Source of the DNA: Planctomycetota bacterium
Lineage (GTDB): Bacteria; Planctomycetota; Planctomycetia; Pirellulales; Pirellulaceae
Length of the DNA: 64,000 bases
Direction of reading: 5' to 3'
NCBI GenBank assembly: GCA_014238905.1
Contig: JABAAE010000014.1
Location: 182,818 to 246,817 of the forward strand
Shown: positions 17,911-27,398 of the stretch, piece after piece
Numbering within the stretch: position 1 is the stretch's first letter
How the letters are laid out: each line of letters starts with the position of its first letter
The notes under the pieces: generated by a model
What the model saw: only the letters and a program-made list of their open reading frames with translations
Databases searched by the model: none
What the model was told of the DNA's origin: nothing
Translations under genes and position numbers: made by a program

Positions 17911-20187
17911 GTGCGTTCTTTGGTTACCTCGACAGGTTTTCTTACTTTGCTCATTGTCATTTCGGCATCCGCTGCAAAAGCCCTACCGCAACGTAACGGC
18001 AATCCTCAAGACCGGGGAACACCACCAATCGATCCCCTTTTCTCCAAGTTGGATACCAACGGGGACATGGTCATTTCAGCAGAGGAATTGGCCAAAGCAA
18101 ACCAGACGCTTCAATCATTAGACAAAAACAACGACGGAATCCTTGACCGGAGAGAGCTTTTCCCACAGGACGGTGGTTTCCCTGGCATTCCCAATTTTTT
18201 TGGCGGAGCGGGCGGACGATCTGGAATGGGCCCGGATCGGTTCGAGCAGAAGCTGACTGAAAAATTCGACCTCGACGAAAACGGATACCTGGACCTTGAT
18301 GAACGCAATAAAGCTTTAGAAGCAGTGCAGTCTCGTGGACGAGGAAGACGACCGCCCAGGCGAGGGCCCGGGGGTTTGGAATTGGAACCAGGAACACCCG
18401 GCCCAAGAGTTCAACCGGACGAGGTAAAAAAATACTCCGGAGAACCGCTATATGCCTCCAACGTTTTACGAACACTATTCATCGAATTTGACAACGATGA
18501 CTGGGAAAACCAAATGGCTAAACTGAAGAAAACAGATGTTGAAATGCCTGCCACCTTGAGTGTTGATGGGAAAGAATATCCTCTGGTTGGGGTCAAGTTC
18601 CGCGGTCAGTCCTCATTTGATCATGTTCCTGCTGGTTCAAAACGATCTTTGAATCTTTCAATGGACTTCATCCATCCAGACCAGCATTTGCAAGGCTATA
18701 AGACTCTCAACCTTTTGAACTGCAACGGAGATGCTTCATTTCTTAGCAGCATCCTGTTTTCTCATTTGGCGACGCCTTTTTTACCTGTGCCCAAGGCCAA
18801 CGCAATGAAAGTCGTGATCAATGGTGAAAGCTGGGGGATATTCTGTAACGTCCAACAATTCAACAAGGATTTCCTGAAGGAGTTTTATGGATCCGCCAAA
18901 GGTGCTAGGTGGAAGGTCGCCGGCAGTCCCCAAGCCGATGGTGGATTACGCTACCTCGGAGAAGATTTTGCCCCCTACCGACAGCGATTCGAAATCAAAT
19001 CGAAGGACGCTGATCATTCATGGAAGTCTTTGGTTAATTTGTGCAAAGTTCTCAACCAGACGCCAATCGATGAGCTTCCTGCTGCTATTGAACCCATTTT
19101 AAATGTGGAAGGAACCCTTCGATTTTTGGCCATCGATATGGTGATAGTCAACAGTGACGGTTACTGGACGCGTGCAAGTGATTACAGCATTTACCTTGAT
19201 CCCAGCGGTGTATTCCATATGATTCCCCATGACATGAACGAAGCATTTCGTGGAGAAAGAGGACCAGGCCGCGGACGTCCTGGTGGCGGAGGACTACCCG
19301 GTGGCGGATTATTCGGCGGACTATTTGGACAGCCCCCGGGAGGACGAGGGCATGGCGGGCCGACCCTTGATCCCTTAGAAGGAATTAACAATGACCGAAT
19401 GCCTCTGCGCAGCAAATTACTCGCGGTCCCACGATACCGTCAGCGTTACCTCGAATATGTTCGAACCCTTGCAGAAAAGAGTCTGACGCACCAAAACCTC
19501 GCCAAGGTGATTGCCAACTACCAGCAGCTCATCGGCACCGAAGTTAAATCGGATACCCGCAGGACCTCGTCTTATGACCAATTCACAAAGGCAACAGCTC
19601 CTCTGAATGCCAATCTGTCACCCGTTCCCGGCAGCATCAATGAGTTCATTCAAGTTCGGCGGGATTTCCTTCTGCAGCATGATGAAATAAAAACGGTTGC
19701 ATCGATCCAGATTCAACCCCTCGTTAAAAAGTCGCCACCAAAGGCATTTGCAAACCCAAAAATCAACTTAATCGTCAACGAATTCCTTGCCAACAACACA
19801 ACAACCAATCGAGACCCGGAAGGAGAATTTGAAGACTGGATTGAACTTTTTAACCAGGGAACTGAAGATCTCGATTTAACGGGAATCTATCTGACTGATG
19901 ACCCAAAAAACCTGATGAAATGGGGATTCCCCAGCGGCACCCAGATCACCAGTGGTGGCTATCTCATCGCGTGGGCTGACGCAGACGACGGCGATGGAAT
20001 TCATGCCAATTTCAAGTTATCAAAAGAAGGGGAGTCCATTATTCTCAGCAACGGCAAGACCATCATTGACCAAGTCGATTTTGGTCCGCAAGACCTGGAT
20101 ATTTCCGAAGGACGATTATCTAGCACGAGCGGGAAAATCCAAAAGCTGAAACCAACACCGGGCAAAAACAATCAACCAGTAGATTAG
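17911..20187 (+). CDS. Secreted CotH-family kinase-like protein with EF-hands and lamin-tail domain
   Basis: A 758-residue secreted protein from a GTG start with a signal peptide (residues 1-25). EF-hand calcium loops follow: DTNGDMVISAEE (about 49), DKNNDGILDRRE (about 74) and DLDENGYLDLDE (about 121). The CotH domain runs about 190-520, with the active-site-like block IPHDMNEAF (about 437) interrupted by a Gly/Pro/Arg-rich insert (about 447-490). A lamin-tail domain closes the protein (about 620-750). CotH proteins are atypical protein kinases on spore coats and cell surfaces; calcium-dependent surface phosphorylation is plausible, unproven. It is not in an operon. Confidence 0.88.
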   Translation: MRSLVTSTGFLTLLIVISASAAKALPQRNGNPQDRGTPPIDPLFSKLDTNGDMVISAEELAKANQTLQSLDKNNDGILDRRELFPQDGGFPGIPNFFGGAGGRSGMGPDRFEQKLTEKFDLDENGYLDLDERNKALEAVQSRGRGRRPPRRGPGGLELEPGTPGPRVQPDEVKKYSGEPLYASNVLRTLFIEFDNDDWENQMAKLKKTDVEMPATLSVDGKEYPLVGVKFRGQSSFDHVPAGSKRSLNLSMDFIHPDQHLQGYKTLNLLNCNGDASFLSSILFSHLATPFLPVPKANAMKVVINGESWGIFCNVQQFNKDFLKEFYGSAKGARWKVAGSPQADGGLRYLGEDFAPYRQRFEIKSKDADHSWKSLVNLCKVLNQTPIDELPAAIEPILNVEGTLRFLAIDMVIVNSDGYWTRASDYSIYLDPSGVFHMIPHDMNEAFRGERGPGRGRPGGGGLPGGGLFGGLFGQPPGGRGHGGPTLDPLEGINNDRMPLRSKLLAVPRYRQRYLEYVRTLAEKSLTHQNLAKVIANYQQLIGTEVKSDTRRTSSYDQFTKATAPLNANLSPVPGSINEFIQVRRDFLLQHDEIKTVASIQIQPLVKKSPPKAFANPKINLIVNEFLANNTTTNRDPEGEFEDWIELFNQGTEDLDLTGIYLTDDPKNLMKWGFPSGTQITSGGYLIAWADADDGDGIHANFKLSKEGESIILSNGKTIIDQVDFGPQDLDISEGRLSSTSGKIQKLKPTPGKNNQPVD

Positions 20188-20378
20188 GCGGGCAACATCA
20201 TCTGGTTGAATTTCATGCGGCGAAACCCTCACTAACAATTGATGTGTAGCGAAATTAAGCGTTTTTAAGAGCAAATTGTATTGATCAGCTGTTAGAATTC
20301 GGCAGTTGGCTGCCAGCAAACTGTCGGCCACGGTCTCCTTTGCAGGGATCGGGAACGTGTTCCAAAGCCGTATTCATC

Positions 20379-21083
20379 ATGACGTTTTCAAAAGTCATCG
20401 AGCTCCTAAAACAGCACAGCGATCCAGAAAGAATCAAACGATGGAACCAACGTCCGCGAAAGGCCACTGAATTAAAGAGTTTTGGCATAGGACTCACTCA
20501 ACTACGGAAACTCGCCAAAACCATCGGTCGAGATGCAAAACTGGCTCAGCAGTTATGGAAAAGCAATGTCTATGATGCCCGGTTACTTGGTTTGATGTTG
20601 GATGATCCAAAAACAATCTCTCGCCAACAGGCCGAGACTCAGGTACAGCACCTGAGCGAAGGACTGCTGGCACACGTCTTCGCCTCTTGTGATGCGACTC
20701 TAGCCAAGTCGCCCATTGCGTTGGAACTTGCATGTGATTGGACACAAAGTAAAGATGACATGAGGCGACGGTGTGGCTACACACTGCTGTATGAACTCTC
20801 AAAGAAGAAAACAAAGGCAATTAAAGATGCTTTCCTGATGGAGCAAGTGCTGCACATTAGCAGGCACATCGAAAACGAACCGCCTATGGTCAAAGGCGCA
20901 ATGGCCGGCGCCCTGTTGGGGATAGGAAAAAGAACCAGAAAGCTGAATCGAGAGGCGATAAAAATCGCCAAGACTATCGGGCCGATCAAAATGAGTGAAC
21001 ATGAAGACGACGCCTGTGAGCCTTTTGACCTTCTGAAGCACCTTACCAGCGACTATATCAAAAAAAAGTTATTCAATGGGTGA
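20379..21083 (+). CDS. DNA alkylation repeat protein (AlkD-like)
   Basis: A 234-residue all-helical protein of HEAT-like repeats, matching the size and pattern of AlkD-type DNA glycosylases, which excise alkylated bases. Landmarks are the LRKLAKTIGRDAKLAQQLW block, the DARLLGLMLDDP block and the DWTQSKDDMRRRCGY block. I start it at ATG 20379 because the preceding 13 residues from the earlier ATG do not fit the family. It stands alone between the CotH and LemA genes. Catalytic Asp and aromatic residues cannot be assigned without a structure-based alignment. Confidence 0.85.
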   Translation: MTFSKVIELLKQHSDPERIKRWNQRPRKATELKSFGIGLTQLRKLAKTIGRDAKLAQQLWKSNVYDARLLGLMLDDPKTISRQQAETQVQHLSEGLLAHVFASCDATLAKSPIALELACDWTQSKDDMRRRCGYTLLYELSKKKTKAIKDAFLMEQVLHISRHIENEPPMVKGAMAGALLGIGKRTRKLNREAIKIAKTIGPIKMSEHEDDACEPFDLLKHLTSDYIKKKLFNG

Positions 21084-21248
21084 TCAGCCATCCCTTTGAA
21101 AATTCATAGGTCTTCAAATTTGACAGCGGCCTTGATGCCTTTCAAAGTCAAAAAAAAAGGGTCTCATTGACAAACTCTCTCTGCATGATAGGAATACCTT
21201 TGAAAATTTCCTACAGGACATCATCTGCCGGTTTTCCGGAACTGTATC

Positions 21249-22607
21249 ATGCTCGACCTACAGCGTATTCTGGTTACGCCTGAAGCACTATTCACATTCA
21301 TTCCCATTCTCATTGGCATAGGATGCATGGTTGGGTGGTGGCGCGTCACCAAATTCAAACGCATCGTTGAAAACGTACCAACATCCAAAGTCCGCGGCGT
21401 TTTCATCGGTCTCAATGAAGTCAAGGGGAACATCGTTTCGGAAAACTCTCTCAAAACGTATTTATCTGAATCTGACTCGGTCTGGTATCAATGGTCTATC
21501 GAGGAAAGATGGAGAAAAACTGAATCCTATACCGACAAAGACGGAAAACGAAAAACGCGAACAAGATCTGGCTGGACCACCATTAACTCGGGAGATCAAC
21601 AGCAAGAGTTTTTCCTAAAGGACGAAACGGGCCAACTGCTCATTATGCCCACCGGAGCGGATGTCGAGCCAAAAACGACAGTTTCCAAAACATGCTCTGC
21701 TTCAGATCCAATTTACTATGGCAAGGGTCCACAAGCGGCGATAGCCAATTCCACTCACCAACGAAAGTTTACTGAGAAGTCGTTGTGTCCCGGCGATCGG
21801 ATTTATGTCATCGGTCCTGCTCGACTGCGAGATGAGGTCGCGTTACCGATGATTGCTGAAGATGAATTTGAAAAATATTTTCTTATATCCCATAAGTCCG
21901 AAGAACAGATCGTCGGGTCTCGCTGGCTGAAATCCCTTTTTCTACCCTTCTTGGGATTACTATCTGCGTTAGCCATTCCCTTAATTTTGTTTGGTGTCCT
22001 GAATCATCAGGATCCTGGAGAAACACTGACCAAAGAACCCCTGACCATGCTGGGAACCGCTTTGGTTTTCTTCCTGTTTTGGGTCAGCTTATATTTGATA
22101 TTACTTTTCAATGGATTGGTTGACGTGCGAGCTCGTCTTGAAAGGGCAATTTCCCTAATCGACATACAACTAAAACGCCGGTACGACCTGATTCCGCAAT
22201 TGGCCGCCTGTGTGAAGGGTGCAGCTGGTTATGAAAAAGAGGTTCAAACCAGAATCGCCGCGGCTCGCACCGCTGCCCAGAATTTCCACAGTCGTTCAGA
22301 CGACCGGCATCAGACCCTTCAAACGGATCTGCCCATTGTTGGTCGGCTGATGGCGATAATGGAAGACTATCCGGAAATAGAAGTCGACCAGAACTACAAA
22401 CATCTTTTTGACCAACTGGTGGACACTGAAAATCGGATTGCTCTGGCTCGCAGCTATTACAATGACAGTTTACTGACATTGCAAAACCGGTTGCAAAAGT
22501 TTCCCGATGTCATTGTCGCGTTACTCTTTCGGTTTGAGGCTGGCACCCCCCTCCCAGAGGCCCCGCAGGATGCCAAAACAGGCCCGCCACCGGTCGATCT
22601 AGGTTAG
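21249..22607 (+). CDS. GIDE-like / LemA fusion membrane protein
   Basis: A 452-residue membrane protein. A first helix (about 12-28) is followed by a beta-rich GIDE-like region (about 45-225; landmarks VRGVFIGLNEVKG and LKDETGQLLIMPTGADVE). Two more helices follow (about 232-290), then a LemA domain (about 295-430) with the diagnostic ISLIDIQLKRRYDLIPQL start and the ENRIALARSYYNDSLLTLQNR helix. LemA proteins are helical membrane proteins of unclear role. GIDE domains are named for eukaryotic E3 ligases but occur in bacteria without RING fingers; none is seen here. It precedes the VTC operon by 228 bases. Confidence 0.88.
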   Translation: MLDLQRILVTPEALFTFIPILIGIGCMVGWWRVTKFKRIVENVPTSKVRGVFIGLNEVKGNIVSENSLKTYLSESDSVWYQWSIEERWRKTESYTDKDGKRKTRTRSGWTTINSGDQQQEFFLKDETGQLLIMPTGADVEPKTTVSKTCSASDPIYYGKGPQAAIANSTHQRKFTEKSLCPGDRIYVIGPARLRDEVALPMIAEDEFEKYFLISHKSEEQIVGSRWLKSLFLPFLGLLSALAIPLILFGVLNHQDPGETLTKEPLTMLGTALVFFLFWVSLYLILLFNGLVDVRARLERAISLIDIQLKRRYDLIPQLAACVKGAAGYEKEVQTRIAAARTAAQNFHSRSDDRHQTLQTDLPIVGRLMAIMEDYPEIEVDQNYKHLFDQLVDTENRIALARSYYNDSLLTLQNRLQKFPDVIVALLFRFEAGTPLPEAPQDAKTGPPPVDLG

Positions 22608-22646
22608 CAACATTCTTTTCACCCATTAATCATCGAGAGTTCTTGG

Positions 22647-22774
22647 ACCGGGATTCAACCCGGTAGTCGATCAGCTAACCGCCAAATAGACGGTCTGTCT
22701 GTAAAACCGCAACGTTCAAATTCGCTAAAAAAACAGTTTTTTCCCCGCTCATTAGACCGATTTCGGCAATCGGT
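22647..22774 (+). promoter_or_regulatory. Hairpin-rich leader of the VTC-DUF4956-CotH operon
   Basis: Three inverted repeats stand in a row, each closed by ACCG...CGGT. The first is ACCGGG-6-CCCGGT (22647-22664), the second ACCG-9-CGGT (22678-22694), the third ACCGATT-5-AATCGGT (22756-22774). The first and third have perfect 6- and 7-bp stems with short loops. None is followed by a T run, so they do not look like terminators. They may form a structured 5' RNA or repeated sites for a dimeric regulator of the operon at 22836. No known riboswitch recognised. Confidence 0.5.
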
Positions 22775-22835
22775 AACCTAAGTTAATGCAGTTTTATCAT
22801 TATTAGCCTTTGGTCTCGGAATTGACGATTAAGAA

Positions 22836-23645
22836 ATGCATGGGGAATGTCTGCCAATGCCCCCGTCCGGGCCGGTAACGATTGCAAAGGATGAATCAAT
22901 CATTCGGTCTGGAAACAGATATGGATTCGCCGGAAATCCGTCCGCTAAAAGTGTCAACTGTTCTCAAAGCTATGAGTCAAAATATCAGCTTTTGCGATCC
23001 ACCCAACAGCAGAGACTACTCAGTTGTCTTGAAGGTCTTTGTCCCAAAGACACACAGTACCCCCAAGCCAGAGTCCACAGCGTCTATTTCGATACCCGGG
23101 ACTGGAAGTTGCTTAGCAACAAACTGGAAAGCGACTTCATCAAATTAAAAGTCCGTTTACGATGGTATTCCGATCCAATTCATCACGTTTGTGATCCATC
23201 CGTTTTCCTGGAAATCAAACGTCGAGTGGGCAGCCAACGAGAAAAACGCCGGCTTCTTTTTCCGGTCTCAGGGACGGAAATTAGCGAGCGGGGTTGCGAT
23301 ATGGAAGTCGTCCGTCTGGTTCATGAATTACTTCCTGAACTAGGAATGACCGTACCCGCCGGCTTGTTTCCAGCCTTTGAGGTCAGGTATCACCGCTCCC
23401 GTTTTGTTGATTTCACAACTCAATCTCGATTAAGCATCGATTCCCAAATCACTGTACCCACAGTCTTTCCAACCAGAGGATCGTCGAACTACCAGCCTAA
23501 TTTGGAAAATGTCATTTTGGAGTTAAAAGGACCGGTCGCCAATTTGCCACGCCACTTGTCAAAAATTGAAACGGTGGGACTACGAAAATCTTCATTCTCC
23601 AAATTCGCCACTTGCGCTAACAACATCCTGCATTTAAAGTTTTAG
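22836..23645 (+). CDS. VTC-domain (polyphosphate polymerase-type) protein
   Basis: A 269-residue soluble protein of the VTC/tunnel fold. Landmarks are ESKYQLL (about 47-53), VYFDTRDWKLL (about 88-98), the basic strand KLKVRLRWY (about 107-115), FLEIKRR (about 127-133) and the closing VILELKG (about 228-234). In yeast Vtc4 such strands form a tunnel that makes polyphosphate from ATP. It is followed after two bases by DUF4956 and then by CotH, one operon. Bacterial VTC proteins in this context are probably polyphosphate- or nucleotide-handling; activity here is untested. The first 40 residues are poorly conserved-looking and the start is uncertain. Confidence 0.85.
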   Translation: MHGECLPMPPSGPVTIAKDESIIRSGNRYGFAGNPSAKSVNCSQSYESKYQLLRSTQQQRLLSCLEGLCPKDTQYPQARVHSVYFDTRDWKLLSNKLESDFIKLKVRLRWYSDPIHHVCDPSVFLEIKRRVGSQREKRRLLFPVSGTEISERGCDMEVVRLVHELLPELGMTVPAGLFPAFEVRYHRSRFVDFTTQSRLSIDSQITVPTVFPTRGSSNYQPNLENVILELKGPVANLPRHLSKIETVGLRKSSFSKFATCANNILHLKF

Positions 23646-23647
23646 TC

Positions 23648-24367
23648 ATGAACGACAACGAAGCCAACCTTGCCAACGTAGTTAGCCAGATGGCTAATTT
23701 TTCATCTGTCGATGTCAACTCCCTCGGGGTACCGGATTTTCTAGCGGTATTGGGCATCTCGTTGCTGGCATCGTTTTATATCGCGTTGCTGTACAACAGG
23801 TTTTATCAGAGCCGAGCGACCGGAAGTCAGGCACACCATGCTTTTCCTTTGCTCGGTTTGTCGGTCACCTCCATTTTTATCTGTATCCAATTTTCGCTGC
23901 CTCTTTCGTTAGGACTACTGGGAGCCCTGTCGATCGTCCGTTTCCGAACGCCGATTAAGGAACCAGAAGAAGTCGCTTTTATCATGCTGGTGATCGCTTC
24001 ATCGATTTGCTGTGCCACGTTTAATTTCATTTTCCTGACCGTTATCCTCGGGATGGCAGTCGTCGGGATGTTGGTTGCCAGATGGGCACAAAAACGTTCC
24101 CGAGGGAAATTGCCCGGTGGAATGCTGACGATCACATTGGCATTCGAAGAATACAAAATGATCAGCTCCGAACTGATCGCTTTTCTAGCGACAAGAATTC
24201 CTGCGGGAACCCTCGACGGCACACAGGAATCAGAGTCTACCGCAACGGTTTCCTACAGCTTTCCGGCGCTGCAGGCTGACTCATTGGTCGAAGTCCAAAA
24301 TGATATTCGCTCAATGGCATCAACTGCGCGATCGAACCTCTATGTTCATCATGCCGGAGCGCTCTAA
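23648..24367 (+). CDS. DUF4956 membrane protein (VTC-CotH operon)
   Basis: A 239-residue protein with four transmembrane segments (about 25-150) and a cytoplasmic C-terminal domain. The family stretch LGALSIVRFRTPIKEPEEV lies between helices. It begins two bases after the VTC stop, and its stop shares one base with the CotH start at 24367. Translation of all three genes is therefore coupled and they probably work as one complex at the membrane. It is the second DUF4956 protein in the window. Confidence 0.92.
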   Translation: MNDNEANLANVVSQMANFSSVDVNSLGVPDFLAVLGISLLASFYIALLYNRFYQSRATGSQAHHAFPLLGLSVTSIFICIQFSLPLSLGLLGALSIVRFRTPIKEPEEVAFIMLVIASSICCATFNFIFLTVILGMAVVGMLVARWAQKRSRGKLPGGMLTITLAFEEYKMISSELIAFLATRIPAGTLDGTQESESTATVSYSFPALQADSLVEVQNDIRSMASTARSNLYVHHAGAL

Positions 24368-26823
24368 TGGCTGATTTGGCCACTGCCCAGACTCAACCCA
24401 TTTCCGTTGATTCAAAGCTGACACCTTCATCCAAGGAGAGTCAGTCGGGCAGGAATGGATTAACCGAACTACCAAATCCCTTACCGCCCCCAACACCCCA
24501 ACCGAAATTCAGTCCCGGAAATTGGACACTGGTACTTTTGTCGGTCGTCCTCATTGGTGTTTGTGTGATGGTGCAATCCAACGGCCGAAAACATCAGATT
24601 GCTGATTTTTTTCAAAGAAAAACAGTACCAACTCACATCCTCAAAAACGGCAATCTGGGCAAAATCCTACAAAAGCTGAACTTGGTGCAACGTGTACCCT
24701 CCACCCCTTCGTCGGACGATAATGCGGGCCGCTTCTCTGGGAAAAATCGACCTCAGCCTCCCGGCGAATTTTCATTTACATTAGGAACGGGTGTTCAACG
24801 AGGTGACAACCTGATTATCTCGGAGGTGCAAAGCGGAAATGGAGGAGAACTTCTCGATCGCGACGGGCATTGTCCGGATTGGATCGAACTCCTCAATCCC
24901 ACGTCTTTTACCATCGACGTCACCGGTTGGTACATGACCGATAATCCCAAAAACCTGACCCGATGGAAATTCCCCGAGCGGTTAGTCGAACCTGGTGAAC
25001 GACTTGTTATCTTCGCTGACGGAAAGGACTCGTACGACGATCAAGAGCTGCATACCAACTTTCGCTTAGCAAAGTCGGGTACCTATTTGGCACTGGTGAA
25101 ACCGGACAAAGTAACAGTCGAGCAGGAAGTGCGTTTTGGTACAGGCAACAATCATCATGGTATCAGCTTTGGTTTTCAGGGGAACAAAAGCTTTCCCTTT
25201 CGATCGCCTACGCCTTTTGCTGACAACTCGCAACCGGCGACAGGACTAACCAGCAAAGTATTGGCATCTCATGATTCGTGTCTTTTTGAAGACTCGTTTC
25301 TAGTATCGTTGTCGTGCAAGGACCCAGGTGTATCGATTCGATATACCCTGGATGGCAGCCATCCCGATTCTACAAACGGTCGTCTTTATACGTCCCCTTT
25401 GAGAGTCGAAAAGACGACCATCATACGGGCCTTAGCAGAATTGCCAAGTCAAATTCCCTCGACCCCCATTACGCGAAGCTACCTCCAAATCACCGATCTC
25501 ATTGGCCAATCCGCTCAGCCGTCTGGTTTCCCATTGAAATGGAAGAAAACCCTCGCAGATTATGAAATGGATCCTAGAATCACTGTCCCATTTACAAAAG
25601 AAATCAAATCCGCACTACGGCACCTTCCCATGGTTTCCATCGTGGGAGACGTTGAAGAGATTTTTGGTAATAAGGGCATTTACGCGAAAACCAAATCAAG
25701 GGGATTTGACTGGGAAATCCCGGCCAATGCAGAATTATTGAAATTCGGTGATGAGCCCGGATTCCGGGTCAATTGCGGAATTCGAATCGCCGGAAATGAA
25801 AGCCGTCGTCCAAGTTGGAAAAAACACTCGATACGACTGAACTTTCGAGGCCGCTATGGGCATTCAACGTTGACTTTTCCTCTTTTTGATCAGCCGGGGA
25901 ACAATCGATTCTCAACCTTGATGCTTCGCGGTACCGATGACTCCTGGATGTCTTATGACCGACAGGTAAGGGAAAACGCTCAATATATTCGCGATCAATG
26001 GGCGCGAGATACAGAGTTAGCCATGGGACGACTGTCAGCCCGTGGCAAATTCGTGCACGTTTGCCTGAATGGTCTGTACTGGGGAATCTACAATCTCATC
26101 GAGCGACCGGATGACGAGTTTTTCGCTCACCAAATTGGCGGGCATCCCACAGACTTCATCACCGTCCGGACTCGTGGAAGAGATCTGGAAGCCGATGACG
26201 TGGGGCAGGACATGTGGGATTCCATTTGCAAGCTTGCCTGGAAAGACCTTCGCAAGGCCGAAAACTACAACGCCATCGGTAAGCGTCTGGATCTGGTTGG
26301 CTTGACCGACTACATCCTGATTCACCTTTACGCGGGAAACGAAGATTGGGCGTTAACCAATGGTAATAATCTACGTGCCTACTACCAAAAGGAACCTGTG
26401 TCGAAAATGCGTTTTGTTGTTTGGGATTTCGATTCGACCTTTGCGTCAGGGTGGGATAATAATTCAATCGATTTTGTAGCCTTTGATTTCGAAAACAATG
26501 ATATCAAATCGATGCAGCACATTGTCAAACGCCTTTTTCAGAACCATCAGTTCCGCCAACTTCTCACCGAACGTTTGGACCATTGGACAAAAAGTGGTGA
26601 GCCCCTTCATGATGATGTTGCTCGACGAAGATACCAAGAGTTGCTGCATCGCATCGAACCAGCGTTGATCGCCGAATCTGCCAGATGGGGTGATGTGCGA
26701 ACCGACGATCCCTATACGCCCAATGGCACGTGGCGGAAACAGGGTGAGCGGATTGTACAGCATTGGTTTACGGATCGTGGAAACAAGGTCCGAACGTATC
26801 TCGAACAAAAGAAATCTAAGTAA
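24367..26823 (+). CDS. Membrane-anchored CotH kinase-like protein with lamin-tail domain
   Basis: An 818-residue protein: proline-rich cytoplasmic N-terminus, one transmembrane helix (about 55-73), a lamin-tail domain (about 148-265), a chitobiase C-terminal-like beta module (about 295-370, YTLDGSHPDSTNG) and a CotH domain (about 410-800). The kinase-like core shows NCGIRIAGNESRR, LYWGIYNLIERPDDEF and the metal-binding block VVWDFDSTFASGWD (about 685). Orientation would put the CotH domain outside the cytoplasm. It is the last gene of the VTC-DUF4956-CotH operon. What donor a kinase would use outside the cell is open. Confidence 0.92.
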   Translation: MADLATAQTQPISVDSKLTPSSKESQSGRNGLTELPNPLPPPTPQPKFSPGNWTLVLLSVVLIGVCVMVQSNGRKHQIADFFQRKTVPTHILKNGNLGKILQKLNLVQRVPSTPSSDDNAGRFSGKNRPQPPGEFSFTLGTGVQRGDNLIISEVQSGNGGELLDRDGHCPDWIELLNPTSFTIDVTGWYMTDNPKNLTRWKFPERLVEPGERLVIFADGKDSYDDQELHTNFRLAKSGTYLALVKPDKVTVEQEVRFGTGNNHHGISFGFQGNKSFPFRSPTPFADNSQPATGLTSKVLASHDSCLFEDSFLVSLSCKDPGVSIRYTLDGSHPDSTNGRLYTSPLRVEKTTIIRALAELPSQIPSTPITRSYLQITDLIGQSAQPSGFPLKWKKTLADYEMDPRITVPFTKEIKSALRHLPMVSIVGDVEEIFGNKGIYAKTKSRGFDWEIPANAELLKFGDEPGFRVNCGIRIAGNESRRPSWKKHSIRLNFRGRYGHSTLTFPLFDQPGNNRFSTLMLRGTDDSWMSYDRQVRENAQYIRDQWARDTELAMGRLSARGKFVHVCLNGLYWGIYNLIERPDDEFFAHQIGGHPTDFITVRTRGRDLEADDVGQDMWDSICKLAWKDLRKAENYNAIGKRLDLVGLTDYILIHLYAGNEDWALTNGNNLRAYYQKEPVSKMRFVVWDFDSTFASGWDNNSIDFVAFDFENNDIKSMQHIVKRLFQNHQFRQLLTERLDHWTKSGEPLHDDVARRRYQELLHRIEPALIAESARWGDVRTDDPYTPNGTWRKQGERIVQHWFTDRGNKVRTYLEQKKSK

Positions 26824-27398
26824 ACCAATCTCTTCCGGCTCTCCTCTACGTTCGGTATCAGAAAAAGCCGACTCACGGAGTTTTTTTCATGGGCAGTCTA
26901 GTGCATCGGGACGGCGACCCTAAAGCAACCGTCATCCGCTGCGATCGTTTCCTGGGCGGGGTATTTTGCCGGTAGCCAAGTCAGGATCGTCACAGGACAG
27001 GACAAAGGTAGCGATAGGTGGTTAACGGGACGGGTCATGGTGATGACATTCGTAGCGCGATGATCCGGCCGAGCTCGCCTTTCTTTTTTAGTGAATCCGG
27101 CTTCAGTGCAGGTGTCAGAACCATCTCGCAGGAGCGTTGAGCGGAAGGGGAGCCGTTGCTGGCTCGAATCTCGCTTTTGCAAATTGGGCAAAATGCCGAA
27201 TTGAAAAATGGGGTTTGTCAAATTCCAACCAATATGTCAGGACGGCATGTCCCCTAGAAGCCGATAAACATCAATGCCGGGACCATTAGACTCTAGCCAG
27301 AAAGGCCACCCGGAAAAAAACGCCTATTGACTTGACAGACAGGTAATATGTTGCAAATTCTAGGTACATACTAACAACTACCGAGGAATAGAATCGTC
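26824..27398. other. Intergenic region before the AbiE pair
   Basis: About 575 bases with no credible gene. A 107-codon minus-strand frame covers much of it but has no family features and no ribosome site. It may hold degraded remnants, as expected next to a mobile-type toxin-antitoxin locus. Near its right end, TATGT (27347-27351) and ACATA (27366-27370) form a weak inverted repeat close to the AbiEi start, a possible operator. Confidence 0.5.

Noticed and set aside
22665..22730. A tRNA-Tyr-like stretch (CTGTAAA loop, TTCAAAT-like loop) in the VTC leader
   Set aside because: The anticodon stem pairs poorly, the T stem does not form, and no acceptor stem closes the structure. The hairpins there are better explained as a leader or operator.
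26898..27221. A 107-codon minus-strand frame before the AbiE pair
   Set aside because: Composition and lack of any domain, ribosome site or hydrophobic pattern suggest chance.
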